A stretch of 64,000 nucleotides of DNA from CAZOVB01 sp964583095 (GTDB lineage: Bacteria > Planctomycetota > Phycisphaerae > SM23-33), in contig CAZOVB010000004.1 in assembly GCA_964583095.1 (NCBI GenBank), positions 62,001-126,000 on the forward strand, in the 5' to 3' direction. This document shows, one piece after another, positions 1-8,906 of this stretch (positions are counted from its first letter, which is position 1; each line of letters begins with the position of its first letter). The notes under the pieces are model-generated. The model made no database searches, was not told the origin of the DNA, and was given only the letters and a program-made list of their open reading frames with translations. The position numbers and the translations under genes were made by a program.

Positions 1-1677
1 GGTCGGTCGCGAGAGGAACTGCTCTCGATGAACGTAGTGGATCTTGTTCCTCACGAGGACCGGGAGTATGGAAGGGTGCAGCTCGAGCAGGCCCTGGGCG
101 AGGAGGACCTCGGGCTGCAATTGAGGCGCATCGCGATGCCCGATGGCCGGATCCGCGAGGGGATTGCCCAGTTCGTGACGGTCGATGACCCGAAGGAGGG
201 CAAGACGATCCTGGCCTGCTTCATCGAGCTGGAGGATCCGCACCAGCTTGCCAGGCAGGTTCATATCAGCCGGGAATTCTATGAAGGCCTGGCTGAATCG
301 GGTGTGGGGCTTCTGTGTCGCTTTTCCAGCCAGGCCCGGGCTGTCTATGCAAACGACGCTCTCTGTCAGGCCATGGGACGCGACAAGCAGGAGCTGATGG
401 GACGGAGTCCCTTCGAGTTCACCCATCCAGAGGATGTCGAACAGGCCTACGATGCCTGGCAGCGGGCAGTGGAGAAGCGTTGCGCCGTCCACGGCGAGTT
501 TCGCATATCGGCCCGGGACGACTGGCTCTGGGTGGAATGGGTGCTGATTCCGGTTTTCGATGTGCGGGGCCACCTGCTGGAAATGCAGTCGGTGGGGTAT
601 GACGTCACGCCTCGTCGCCTCGTCCAGGCCCAACTGGAGAGGGAACGCTCGCTGCTTGAGGCGGTCGTCGAGAACAGTCCGTACGCCGTTGCGGTCGTGG
701 ATGTACAGGGAAACGTTGTTCTGTGCAACCAGGCCCTTGAGGAGATGATCGGCACAGGTCGGGGTGAGAATCTTCTGGCCCTGTCGCCTGGGCAGGGGCG
801 GACGCTTTCGCTGGCCCTTGGTGAGGCCCTGGAGGGCAAGCGCGTTCGACGCAACGAACTCTGGCTGACCCCCCCGGAAACGCCCGGGAATTCCCACCGG
901 ATCTGCCTCAACTGCCTGATGACGCCCCTGCTGGAGGCCGACGAGAAGCGCAGGGTCGTGGTTCTCCTGCGCGATGTGACACTCCGGGTCCGGGCGCGGA
1001 TCCAGTTAGCCCAGGCCAGACGGAACCTGATGGCTGCGAGGGAGCAGGAACGCCGGAGCCTGGCCAGTGAACTGCATGATTCGGTGGGGCAGGGCATTGT
1101 GGCGGCGCAGCTTGCAGTGCAGAACGCCGGAACGCACCCGGATCCGGCCTCGGCCCGGGAGCTTCGGCTGGCTTCGCAAACCCTTGAGAGGCTCGTACAG
1201 GAGGTCCGCCAGATCAGCTATGGCCTGTATCCTCCGGGGTTGGAATCATTGGGGCTTTGGCCGAGCCTGGAGCAACTGGCCCGCTTTGCCGAAGGGGCGG
1301 GGATCAGCGTCAAGCTCCGCTGTGATCCGGAGCTGGAAAAGCGCAGGCTGGGGGCCAATACTGAAATCGCCCTGTTTCGCATTGCCCAGGAGGCTGTGCA
1401 CAATGTCACCCGTCACAGCCGGGCCGGGACGATGAATCTGGAGCTCGGTTGGGAGGGTGCCAACGTCCTGTTGCGTGTGAAGGACAATGGCGTCGGGTTC
1501 GATGCCGAGGATGCGACCCTTGCGGGGTTGGGGCTCAATACGATGCGCGATCGCGCATCGGCTGTGGGGGGCAGACTGGAGATTCGCAGCCGACCGGGCC
1601 GGACGGAGATCCTCGCCGAACTGCCCGACCCGCCGGACAATGAACACGACCTGCCTCTGTCAACCCGCATGCCCTGA
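1..1677 (+). CDS. PAS-domain sensor histidine kinase, 5' partial
   Basis: Cytoplasmic-type sensor kinase that would phosphorylate a NarL/LuxR-type response regulator not present here. The first ATG lies at 28, but the frame is open to base 1 and the residues before it (GRSREELLS) read as the middle of a PAS domain, so the gene starts upstream of the window. Numbering from the ATG, the order is: remainder of a first PAS (1-75), second PAS/PAC (about 82-195), third PAS (about 205-325), HisKA_3 dimerisation domain with the phospho-acceptor box ELHDSVGQ (near 350), and an HATPase_c domain with N-box (FRIAQEAVHN), DNGVGF and GLGLNTMRDRA. No transmembrane segment is visible in the part seen. It converges on ftsH with only 26 bp between stops. 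Confidence 0.9.
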   Translation, partial: GRSREELLSMNVVDLVPHEDREYGRVQLEQALGEEDLGLQLRRIAMPDGRIREGIAQFVTVDDPKEGKTILACFIELEDPHQLARQVHISREFYEGLAESGVGLLCRFSSQARAVYANDALCQAMGRDKQELMGRSPFEFTHPEDVEQAYDAWQRAVEKRCAVHGEFRISARDDWLWVEWVLIPVFDVRGHLLEMQSVGYDVTPRRLVQAQLERERSLLEAVVENSPYAVAVVDVQGNVVLCNQALEEMIGTGRGENLLALSPGQGRTLSLALGEALEGKRVRRNELWLTPPETPGNSHRICLNCLMTPLLEADEKRRVVVLLRDVTLRVRARIQLAQARRNLMAAREQERRSLASELHDSVGQGIVAAQLAVQNAGTHPDPASARELRLASQTLERLVQEVRQISYGLYPPGLESLGLWPSLEQLARFAEGAGISVKLRCDPELEKRRLGANTEIALFRIAQEAVHNVTRHSRAGTMNLELGWEGANVLLRVKDNGVGFDAEDATLAGLGLNTMRDRASAVGGRLEIRSRPGRTEILAELPDPPDNEHDLPLSTRMP

Positions 1678-1703
1678 ACGCCGGTCGCCGGGGGAAGGGG
1701 CCC

Positions 1704-3731
1704 TTACCCCGGCTCGGCCAATGGCGGGCTTTCCGGGTCGCCCGGGACCGGGGGCGAGACGGTGGATCCTTCGGATGTGGGCTCGGAGCTTCTCTTCTGT
1801 TCCGCGTCCAGGAGGTCTCCGACAGTGGGCTTGTCGAGGCTTTTTCCTTCCAGGATGATCTCGACATCCTTTGCGTCGAGCGTTTCGTATTTGATCAGCG
1901 CCTGTGCGAGGCGTTCCAGGGCGTCGTTCTTGTCTTCGAGGATTTTCCGCGTGGCAGCATAGGCGTCGTCGATGAGCTTGCGGATCTCCTGGTCGACGAT
2001 CTCGGCTGTGTGTTCGGAGTACTCTTTTCCGCCGGATTCCATGGGCATGATCCGTCGGTCATCGTTGTGATAGTTGACCATGCCCAGCTGGTCGCTCATC
2101 CCCCAGTCCAGGACCATTTTCTTGGCGATTTCGGTCACCTGGACGATGTCGTTCTGGGCTCCGGAGGTTACGTCGTGGCAGAAGAGGTCTTCGGCGATTC
2201 TCCCGGCCAGGGCGACTTTCATCTGGGCCAGGCACCAGCGTCGGCTGTAGAGGAATCGATCCTTTTCGGGCAGCGAGAAAGTTGCCCCGCCAAAGGCGCC
2301 ACGGGGGATGATGGAGACCTTGTGCAGCGGGTCGGCATCTTCCAGGGAGGACTGGACCAGGGCGTGGCCTGCTTCGTGATAGGCGGTGATGTTCTTCTCG
2401 TGTTCGTCGATGACGCGGGATTTTCGGGCCCGTCCCCAGCGGACCTTGTCGCGTGCTTCTTCGAGGTCTTCCTGCTCGATGGCGGTCTTGTTGGCCATGG
2501 TGGCGGCGATGGCGGCTTCGTTGACCAGTGCTTCCAGGTCGGCCCCGGAGAACATGGGCGTTCCCCGCGCGAGTCGGTGCAGGTCGATTCCTTCCTGGGT
2601 GTTGACCTTGTCGATGTAGATTTTGAGGATTTCGTATCGGCCCTTCAGGTCGGGCAGGGGGACCTGGATCTGTCGGTCGAATCGCCCGGGGCGCGTCAGG
2701 GCCGGGTCCAGGACGTCCTGGCGGTTGGTGGCGGCGATGACGATAACCTGATCGGAGGAGTCGAAACCGTCCATCTCGACCAGGATGGCGTTGAGCGTCT
2801 GCTCGCGTTCGTCGTGGCCTCCGCCGCTGAAGCCCATTCCGCGGCGGCGCCCGACGGCATCGATTTCATCCAGGAAGATGATGCACGGAGAGGATTCCTT
2901 GGCCTGTTTGAACAGGTCGCGGACGCGGCTGGCCCCAACGCCGACGAACATCTCCACAAAGTCGCTGCCGGAGATGCTGAAGAAGGGCACTTCCGCTTCT
3001 CCTGCGATGGCCTTGGCCAGGAGCGTCTTGCCGCAGCCGGGCTCGCCCACCAGCAGCACGCCTCGGGGGACCCGCCCGCCGATGCGGCTAAACCGCTTGG
3101 GATTCTTGAGGAACTCGATGAGTTCCTGGACTTCTTCCTTGGCCTCGGAGATGCCGGCGACATCCTCGAAGGTCACCTTGACGTGTTCCTTGGTCATCAC
3201 GCGGTGGCGGCTTCTGCCGAATCCGCCCAAAAAGCCTCCGCTGCCGGCGGCCGAGCCGATGCGGCGGAACAGAAGGAACCAGACGGCCAGGAGCAGCACG
3301 ACGTAGAACAGCAGGTGGGGCAGAATGCCCTCGAACCACCCGGTGGTTTCGAACTTGTAGCCGATCTGGGTATTGGAAGATTCGATGGCCGTTTCGAGAT
3401 CGTCCTCGAAGTTCTGATTCATTCGGTATTCGTAGGCTACGACGAAGTCGCGGACGCCTTCAGCGCCTTCGGGCAGTTGCGCTGTGGAGCGGAACGTACC
3501 GCTGATCTCCTTTTCGTGGACCTTGAGCGTTCCTTCAAAATCGCCGTTTCGCAGATGGGTCCAGAATTCGCTCGCGGTGATCTCCGTCTGCTTGTTGACG
3601 CTTTCGCGGACGAAGGTGATAAACAGCACGCCCAGGGTGAGGATGGCGATCCAGATGAAAATGGACCGCCCGGGCCTGGGATTCTGCGGCGTCTGGGGGC
3701 CCTGGGGCTTTTCCGGTTTCGGGTTGCTCAT
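1704..3731 (-). CDS. ftsH: ATP-dependent zinc metalloprotease FtsH
   Basis: Membrane-anchored AAA+ protease that extracts and degrades membrane and short-lived soluble proteins. The 675 residues match usual FtsH length. A transmembrane segment lies near residues 23-42, a periplasmic FtsH_ext domain follows, and a second membrane segment is at about 137-155. The AAA module has Walker A GEPGCGKT (229-236), Walker B IIFLDEID (284-291) and the second region of homology ending in RPGRFDRQ (347-354). The zinc site HEAGH is at 452-456 with a distal Asp in the M41 domain. The C-terminal tail is Pro/Glu/Ser-rich and probably disordered. It is the last gene of a minus-strand envelope block after the LptE- and BamD-like genes, with a 158-bp gap before it, so it may also have its own promoter. 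Confidence 0.97.
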   Translation of the reverse strand: MSNPKPEKPQGPQTPQNPRPGRSIFIWIAILTLGVLFITFVRESVNKQTEITASEFWTHLRNGDFEGTLKVHEKEISGTFRSTAQLPEGAEGVRDFVVAYEYRMNQNFEDDLETAIESSNTQIGYKFETTGWFEGILPHLLFYVVLLLAVWFLLFRRIGSAAGSGGFLGGFGRSRHRVMTKEHVKVTFEDVAGISEAKEEVQELIEFLKNPKRFSRIGGRVPRGVLLVGEPGCGKTLLAKAIAGEAEVPFFSISGSDFVEMFVGVGASRVRDLFKQAKESSPCIIFLDEIDAVGRRRGMGFSGGGHDEREQTLNAILVEMDGFDSSDQVIVIAATNRQDVLDPALTRPGRFDRQIQVPLPDLKGRYEILKIYIDKVNTQEGIDLHRLARGTPMFSGADLEALVNEAAIAATMANKTAIEQEDLEEARDKVRWGRARKSRVIDEHEKNITAYHEAGHALVQSSLEDADPLHKVSIIPRGAFGGATFSLPEKDRFLYSRRWCLAQMKVALAGRIAEDLFCHDVTSGAQNDIVQVTEIAKKMVLDWGMSDQLGMVNYHNDDRRIMPMESGGKEYSEHTAEIVDQEIRKLIDDAYAATRKILEDKNDALERLAQALIKYETLDAKDVEIILEGKSLDKPTVGDLLDAEQKRSSEPTSEGSTVSPPVPGDPESPPLAEPG

Positions 3732-3889
3732 ACGCGTTTAGTCTTCCATGGCCACCGCGGAAGATGGCGGGTTCACTGGATTCTATCGGTGACAGGTGTG
3801 TCCGGTCACAATCATACGTTCAAAAAGGCCTCGGGGTTCCCTCCGGGCCCTGGAGATCCTATCGGTTCGGGAGGCCCTTGCCCGCAGGG

Positions 3890-4468
3890 CTATCCGGGGA
3901 TGGCCTCAGGCGCGCGGGCCTGGCTGGAAGACTCCTGGGATTCCTCACGGGGGGACGTCCACTGGTTGTCTTCCATTTCTTCGACAATTCGCCTGGCCAG
4001 TTCGTTCAGGGCTTCCTCGCGTCCGACGAAGAATCCCTGGTTGAACGGCTCGGGCACCAGATACATTCCGCTGACGAGGATGCTGTCTCTCTGGACCTTG
4101 ACCCGTCCGCTGCGCTGGTCGGTCCAGGTCATGGAGACCTTGAGCCCCACTTCCTGCTGTCGGGGAACCCCGGTATCGGGATTGTAGGTAAGCGGGCTCT
4201 GGGTAACCAGTTCCAGTCGGGTGACCAGGAGGGTGTCGGCCTTGCCCGGGGAGGTCAGCACGTAGGGGGTCTGGTGCTCAATGCGCTTTTTGATGGCCTC
4301 GGTGGCACGAAATTCGATCTCGCGCCGGAACACGTCCGGGCCTCGGGCCATGGTCTCCACGGCGACACTGTCGACGCTGTCGTCGAAGGGCCTTCCGATC
4401 TGATAACCGCATCCCGGGGACAGGACCAGACCCAGGGCCATCAAGGCTGCGAGGCAGAGGGATTTCAT
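3890..4468 (-). CDS. LptE-like outer-membrane lipoprotein
   Basis: Probable LPS-assembly lipoprotein that plugs and supports the LptD barrel at the outer membrane. The 192 residues begin with a lipoprotein signal peptide whose lipobox ends at Cys20 (LSPGCGYQ). GCGY directly after cleavage is the usual LptE start. The middle fits the LptE/RlpB secretin-like fold, with conserved phrases on replacing the N-terminal strand (FRREIEFRATEAIKKRIE) and a beta-rich middle. Its start codon overlaps the stop of the upstream BamD-like gene in an ATGA, which points to coupled translation of two outer-membrane assembly lipoproteins. The C-terminal 40 residues are polar and low in complexity. The family call rests on pattern only; LptE sequences diverge strongly. 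Confidence 0.72.
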   Translation of the reverse strand: MKSLCLAALMALGLVLSPGCGYQIGRPFDDSVDSVAVETMARGPDVFRREIEFRATEAIKKRIEHQTPYVLTSPGKADTLLVTRLELVTQSPLTYNPDTGVPRQQEVGLKVSMTWTDQRSGRVKVQRDSILVSGMYLVPEPFNQGFFVGREEALNELARRIVEEMEDNQWTSPREESQESSSQARAPEAIPG

Positions 4469-5478
4469 GGTTCAGCAGTCTCCTGATCCGTCGTGTCGGC
4501 TTCCTGCGTCTCGGCCATGGCCTGTCCCAGTTCGACCAGCAGGTTCCTGGCCGGCCGGGCCGAGGGAGTGGCGGGGAATTCCCGCAGGACGATCCGGGCG
4601 TAGAAACCGGCCGAGGTGGGCCTGTCGGTCCGGCGATAGAACCGGGCGATGGACAGGAATTTTTCGGCTCGGATCTCGTCGATGATATCGATGGTGGTCG
4701 CCACATCGTATTCCTGGGCCCCCTGGGGGTACTGCTCGGCGAAGTTGACAAAACGCTGTCGGGCTTCGAGCAGGGGGGTATCTTCGTTTTCGATGCCCTG
4801 GAAGAGGGAGAAGCTCGCGCGGGCGGCCCGGTAGCTTGCCTGGCGTGCGGCCCCGGGGGCTGTCTTGCCGAACAGCCGGACAAAGTTGTCGTAGGCGGCG
4901 ATGGCCTCGATCCATTCCTGCTCGTTGTAGTGGTAATCGCCGATGCGAAGCAGGGATTTTTCGGCCAGGCCCGAGCCCGGGGCCTGCTCGGCCACTGAGG
5001 CGAGAATGTCCAAACCCGTGGAGGTCGCATCCACCCGGAAGACCCAGAGGAAGGGCATCTTACGGCCTGAGACGTAGGCATCGCCGATTTCGTATTCGCG
5101 CCGCATCGCCTGCTCGAAGTATTCTCCGCCGGGGAACTGGTTTACCTGTCTCTGGAAGAACTTGTGGGCATCGAGATAGTCGTCGTCTTTCATCTCGGCC
5201 AGGCCCGCCAGGTAGAGCGCTTCTTCGGCGTAGGGGCTGGTGGGGTAGGATTCGAGCATGTCCTCGGCTGTGTCGATGGCCTCGCCGTATTCTTCCTGGC
5301 GGAGGTACTGACGGACCAAAGCGACCTCGCCTTCGGGCGTGCCTTTTTCCGGCTTGGCCGCGGGCGCCCAGCCCTGGCCTGTCCAGACGCGCTCCTGCCC
5401 CTGGCCCCAGGCGCAGGGCGTGAGGGCAATAAGAACCAGGGCCGTGAGCAAATACGGGTCTCTGCGTGCAGGAGTCAT
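4465..5478 (-). CDS. BamD/YfiO-like TPR outer-membrane assembly protein
   Basis: Periplasmic tetratricopeptide protein resembling BamD (YfiO), the scaffold of the beta-barrel assembly machine. The ATG at 5478 is preferred over far-upstream starts because it gives a clean signal peptide (residues 1-26, ending CAWGQ) and a 337-residue protein. Unlike classic BamD there is no lipobox Cys at the cleavage site, so it is probably soluble or attached by other means. TPR-like helix pairs run through residues 60-300 with repeated YxxAIxxYxxF/YP patterns (EEYGEAIDTAEDMLESYP, EWIEAIAAYDNFVRLF). It shares a 4-bp overlap with the LptE-like gene. Another periplasmic TPR role cannot be excluded. Confidence 0.7.
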   Translation of the reverse strand: MTPARRDPYLLTALVLIALTPCAWGQGQERVWTGQGWAPAAKPEKGTPEGEVALVRQYLRQEEYGEAIDTAEDMLESYPTSPYAEEALYLAGLAEMKDDDYLDAHKFFQRQVNQFPGGEYFEQAMRREYEIGDAYVSGRKMPFLWVFRVDATSTGLDILASVAEQAPGSGLAEKSLLRIGDYHYNEQEWIEAIAAYDNFVRLFGKTAPGAARQASYRAARASFSLFQGIENEDTPLLEARQRFVNFAEQYPQGAQEYDVATTIDIIDEIRAEKFLSIARFYRRTDRPTSAGFYARIVLREFPATPSARPARNLLVELGQAMAETQEADTTDQETAEP

Positions 5479-5630
5479 TCGGATTCCCGGTTGAGGAAAG
5501 CAAGGGGCCGGTCGCGCCGCAAGCGCAATGCCGCCGTTGGCATTATACGTACCCTCACCGGCTCTGCAAGCGACGTTAACGAGGCGAATGGGAAGTCTTC
5601 GCCCACCGCAGGGCAGGAGAGTTGGCTTTA

Positions 5631-6845
5631 TCAGCCTCCCGCGCCGGCGGACCAGTGGGCCGGGTCGAGCCAGTCGCCCTTGCGGGTATGAGGCGGACAG
5701 GGGATCGTGAGGCTCTGGGAGGATACTTCGAGAGGGTCGGGAATCTCCTGGCCGATGAGGGCATTCTTCTGGATCGACATCATTCGGCCATAGGCCTGCA
5801 GGTCGCACTTCGGGCCTGGCTGGATGAGCGGGCTGGACTGGTCGCAGACCTGGCCGTTTTCCAGGACGATGCGGTCGATCCGGCTGACCTGAAGCGGAGA
5901 ATCATCTTCAGAGCCCCGGTGGAGCAGCGCCATCCGAACCCGGTAGCCGATGGAGGGGATCCGGGATACATGGGGCTTGAAGGATTTCGGGGCCTGGGCG
6001 ACGTGGGCTCCCAGATCCGACGCGCGGGAGGCGATCTGTTCATACTGATCGGCTGAGAGAATCTTCCAACCCCCCTGGAGGGAAAGCTCGACCAGCTGCC
6101 GGGCTTTGGCGGGCGAGTCGATCTTCTCCAGGAACATGCCGGTTGTCACGCTGCCCAGGGCGCAGAGCTGTGTGCCACGAACCAGCAGGTTGTAAACCTG
6201 GCCGGAAGGATCGATGGCCTTGCAGAGCTCGACCCCCTGGCCGAGTTGGAGGTCCGAGTCTTTCAGGGAGGCTTTGCGGGCGCGAATGGGAATCCGGCCT
6301 TGGCCCCGGAGGGGTGCAAAGGGGGCGGCCTGGACGGGCTGAACGCTTTGGAGCCCTCCCAACTGGTTGAGCTGGACCAGCAGGCGCAGCCGGCTCTGCC
6401 AGTAGCCTTCGAGGGGCTTTTTGGCTCCGGCGGGGTAGACGCGACAGATCACGCAGACGCCCTGGAGATCGGTCGTGGAGGCTGCGACTGAGGCGATAGC
6501 CTCGCGCGTAAAGCCGAATCGCAGGTCATCCCACCGGACGCTGCTGGGAGAAGAAGGAACGAACAGGGAGCCCCAGCGTTGCATGTTGCCCGGGTCGGGG
6601 GGCAGATCTTCATCGCCGGCCAGGGCAAACGTGACGTCGAACCAGCGATTGGCCCCGTCGGTGATTTGCACCCCGGCCTGAACGATCAGCCCATCCTCGC
6701 GCAGCTGAATGCATTGGATCGGCAGGTATGCGGCTGCGGCAACTTGTTCCTGGGCCTCTGGGGAATCCGCGCGAGCCGGGCGGGTTGAGGCGACCAGCAG
6801 CAGGCAGAGGCAGACTCGGGAAGCTGTGGGGGGGAACGAACGCAT
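5631..6845 (-). CDS. Secreted protein of unknown function
   Basis: A 404-residue protein with a Sec signal peptide (residues 1-26: basic MRSFPPTASR, hydrophobic VCLCLLLVAS, cleavage near ARADS), so it acts outside the inner membrane. I recognise no catalytic motif. Residues 40-180 look like a beta-rich domain with QVQITDGANRWFDV- and RVYPAG-type strands; the middle is rich in Gln/Leu; the last 60 residues are mixed. Several Cys residues are scattered (QLC, VCVICRV, CDLQ) and could form disulphides. It lies 152 bp upstream of the BamD-like gene on the same strand and may lead that transcription unit. The start has no obvious Shine-Dalgarno. Confidence 0.65.
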   Translation of the reverse strand: MRSFPPTASRVCLCLLLVASTRPARADSPEAQEQVAAAAYLPIQCIQLREDGLIVQAGVQITDGANRWFDVTFALAGDEDLPPDPGNMQRWGSLFVPSSPSSVRWDDLRFGFTREAIASVAASTTDLQGVCVICRVYPAGAKKPLEGYWQSRLRLLVQLNQLGGLQSVQPVQAAPFAPLRGQGRIPIRARKASLKDSDLQLGQGVELCKAIDPSGQVYNLLVRGTQLCALGSVTTGMFLEKIDSPAKARQLVELSLQGGWKILSADQYEQIASRASDLGAHVAQAPKSFKPHVSRIPSIGYRVRMALLHRGSEDDSPLQVSRIDRIVLENGQVCDQSSPLIQPGPKCDLQAYGRMMSIQKNALIGQEIPDPLEVSSQSLTIPCPPHTRKGDWLDPAHWSAGAGG

Positions 6846-7173
6846 TTCGGAAGGACTAATCGGATTCAGCCGGTCCGGAATTTCGCCAACGCAGAGGCCG
6901 AGGAAGGAAAAGGCCTAAAAGTCGTGATGCAAGATGGTTAGAGTTTGGCCCACGACCGGATTCAAGGCGGAGGCCATTTTTAGGGGCTCTTTGTCTGCGG
7001 GGACAAAACCGTTTTTTTGCGTTTTGGGTTCTGGCCAAGATCGCCGGATGCGGCTAGTATTGTCTGGGGCGAAAGTGCAGATGGGCACCTGCGGATCGCT
7101 TTGGACAGGCTCAGGACGTGCCTGAAGGCTTGTCTTTGTATTGTTTTTCTGTTCTAGGTATTGAGGGAGGCTG
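6846..7173. other. Intergenic region between divergent genes
   Basis: 328 bp between the minus-strand secreted-protein gene and the plus-strand Rrf2 gene, so it should hold both promoters. A weak stem (TTTGTC 6990-6995 with GACAAA 7002-7007) is followed by seven T at 7012-7018, resembling a small plus-strand terminator. A T-rich tract at about 7130-7152 precedes the Rrf2 Shine-Dalgarno (GGGAGG, about 7165-7170). No gene was recognised in it. Confidence 0.5.
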
Positions 7174-7632
7174 ATGACAGGCGTTTCCCAGAAGTGTCAG
7201 TATGCCCTGCGTGCTTTGTTTGAATTGTGTCGGCGCCAGGGGGAAGGTCCCATTCCGGTCGGTCAGATCGCAGAGGATCAATCCATCCCCGTTCGTTTTC
7301 TGGAGGTGATTCTCGGCCAGCTCAAACAGAATGGGTTTGTCCAGTCCCGCCGCGGTGTCCAGGGGGGATACATGGTTCTTCGTCAACCGGGAGAGATGCT
7401 CGTCGGGCAGGTCATACGGGCCATCGACGGGCCGATGGCTTCGATGGTCGACCGCAACGGCACAGCGTCGGCCGGTGCATCGGCGGCCATCCCGGGAGCG
7501 CTGGCGTTTGGCAGTCTGTGGGGTCGACTGGAACAGGCGGTTTCTTCGGTGTATGACCACACCAATTTCCAGGATCTCCTGGATGACGACATGCGCATGC
7601 GTCAGCAATACGTATCCAATTACGAGATATGA
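7174..7632 (+). CDS. Rrf2-family transcriptional regulator
   Basis: Small winged-helix DNA-binding protein (152 residues) of the Rrf2/IscR family. The signature is clear: YALRALFELCRR near the N-terminus, the recognition helix region IAEDQSIPVRFLEVILGQLKQNGFVQSRRGVQGGY (residues 30-65), and the LVGQVIRAIDGP wing/linker. The three clustered Cys of Fe-S-binding IscR/NsrR are absent from the C-terminal half, so it probably senses something other than an Fe-S cluster, or is constitutive. A strong Shine-Dalgarno (GAGGGAGG) precedes the ATG. No obvious target operon is adjacent: the downstream gene recO is convergent and the upstream one divergent. Confidence 0.88.
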   Translation: MTGVSQKCQYALRALFELCRRQGEGPIPVGQIAEDQSIPVRFLEVILGQLKQNGFVQSRRGVQGGYMVLRQPGEMLVGQVIRAIDGPMASMVDRNGTASAGASAAIPGALAFGSLWGRLEQAVSSVYDHTNFQDLLDDDMRMRQQYVSNYEI

Positions 7633-7650
7633 CGTTGCCTCCGGGCCCGG

Positions 7651-8400
7651 TCAGGAGGGAGGCGAGAGGACATAGCGCGCACTGCGAAGCGGCTTGCCGA
7701 TCTGGTGTACCCCGTGGTAGAGCAGGAGGCGGTTGGCTTTGAGAGCGAGACGATCTTCCAGGGAGACCTTCCTTCCCACCTCGGCCGAGGCGAGAAGATC
7801 CAGTGCCTCGCGCGTGGGGCGATCCAGGGAGACTTTCTCGCGGACCTGGTTCTGACAGGCCTGGCAGAGCAGTCCGCCCTGGCTGCTGGAGAACCAGGCT
7901 TTGCCTTTTCCCGGGGCAAGGGAAGTATTGCAGAGGACGCATTCGTTCATGGCCCCGAGGAGCCCGAGTCTTCGCAGCAGCCGCCACTGGAAGTAGGCAA
8001 CGACGGCCTGGCAGGGGGCTTCGGGCGCATCGAGGCGCAGAAGCGCGTTGTGGAGCAGGTCGTAGATCTGAGGGTGGGGGTCATCCTGGCCCAGGGTCTC
8101 ACCGGTGAGTTCTATGCAGAACAAAGCCGCCCACAGGCGGCGGGCGTCTTTGCGGAGGTTGGGACGGTAGATGTCCTGTGTGAATTCCATCAGCGTTCCG
8201 AGGCCCTGGCTCTTGGCGGTGAAGACCAGGTCCCCCTCGGACAGGACGTCGATGGGGCCTCCCGACTTGCTCTTGGGTCTCTTGGAACCCTTGGCCACAA
8301 GGCGCACCAGGCCGTGGCTGCGGGTCAACAAGGCCACCACCTGGGAGGTCTCGCTCCAGTCGTAACTGCGCAGACAGATTGCCCGGTCTCTCTCGGCCAT
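7651..8400 (-). CDS. recO: DNA repair protein RecO
   Basis: Recombination mediator that loads RecA with RecR and anneals single strands during RecF-pathway repair. The 249-residue reading from the ATG at 8400 matches family length; an ATG at 8418 would add six residues. The N-terminal OB fold begins RAICLRSYDWSETSQVVALLTRSHGLVRLVAKG, the standard RecO opening. The middle is helical, and a Cys4 zinc site is formed by CVLC and CQAC in the C-terminal third. The open frame extends well upstream of 8418, but that part is rich in Gln/Pro/Arg and does not look coded. It converges on the Rrf2 gene with an 18-bp gap. Confidence 0.92.
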   Translation of the reverse strand: MAERDRAICLRSYDWSETSQVVALLTRSHGLVRLVAKGSKRPKSKSGGPIDVLSEGDLVFTAKSQGLGTLMEFTQDIYRPNLRKDARRLWAALFCIELTGETLGQDDPHPQIYDLLHNALLRLDAPEAPCQAVVAYFQWRLLRRLGLLGAMNECVLCNTSLAPGKGKAWFSSSQGGLLCQACQNQVREKVSLDRPTREALDLLASAEVGRKVSLEDRLALKANRLLLYHGVHQIGKPLRSARYVLSPPS

Positions 8401-8514
8401 GGGCAAAGCGTACCACATCGGGGGGCTTTTCGTGTAGACTAACCCGGGGCAGCGACCCGGGAAAAGCCCCTGCGCGAGGAGTGCCCCCGGGCGAGGCAAG
8501 GTAGGAGAAATCCC

Positions 8515-8892
8515 ATGCTGGGCAAACTGGTATTGGTGCTGGCTGGACTGATGTACCTGGTCTTCGGCGTCGGGTTCCTGATCGGGCCGACCTGGCTGGG
8601 CGAGAAGGCGGGCGTATTGCCCGACGGGGCCTTGGGGCGCGTGGAGCTTCGCAGCTTTTACGGGGGCATGGAAGTCGGGCTGGGGCTCTTCCTGCTGGGA
8701 GCAGCGGCTGCTCGGAAACAGGTCCGTGCGATGGGACTTGTCGCGATGGCGATGGTCCTGGGATTCACTGCCGCGGGCAGGATTGTGGGCTTCGCGGTAG
8801 AGGGGGCGATGCCGGGATGGACGTGGCTCTATGCGCTGATCGAGGCCGCCCTGGCTGCCGCGGCCGCCCAACAGGCAGGACGGCAACGTTGA
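8515..8892 (+). CDS. DUF4345-family small membrane protein
   Basis: A 125-residue integral membrane protein with four predicted hydrophobic helices (about 4-24, 50-67, 74-92 and 98-117). The pattern LGRVELRSFYGGMEVGLGLFLL between helices 1 and 2 is the typical DUF4345 signature (an Arg and Phe/Tyr-Gly-Gly at the start of helix 2). Function of the family is unknown. It is a single gene between recO (divergent) and the convergent DUF4175-like gene, and a Shine-Dalgarno (GTAGGAG) sits before the ATG. Confidence 0.8.
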   Translation: MLGKLVLVLAGLMYLVFGVGFLIGPTWLGEKAGVLPDGALGRVELRSFYGGMEVGLGLFLLGAAAARKQVRAMGLVAMAMVLGFTAAGRIVGFAVEGAMPGWTWLYALIEAALAAAAAQQAGRQR

Positions 8893-8906
8893 GCGATGCT
8901 TGAAGC

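Noticed and set aside
2010..4187. Long plus-strand open frame opposite ftsH
   Set aside because: It is the complement of the conserved FtsH coding sequence and shows no domain of its own.
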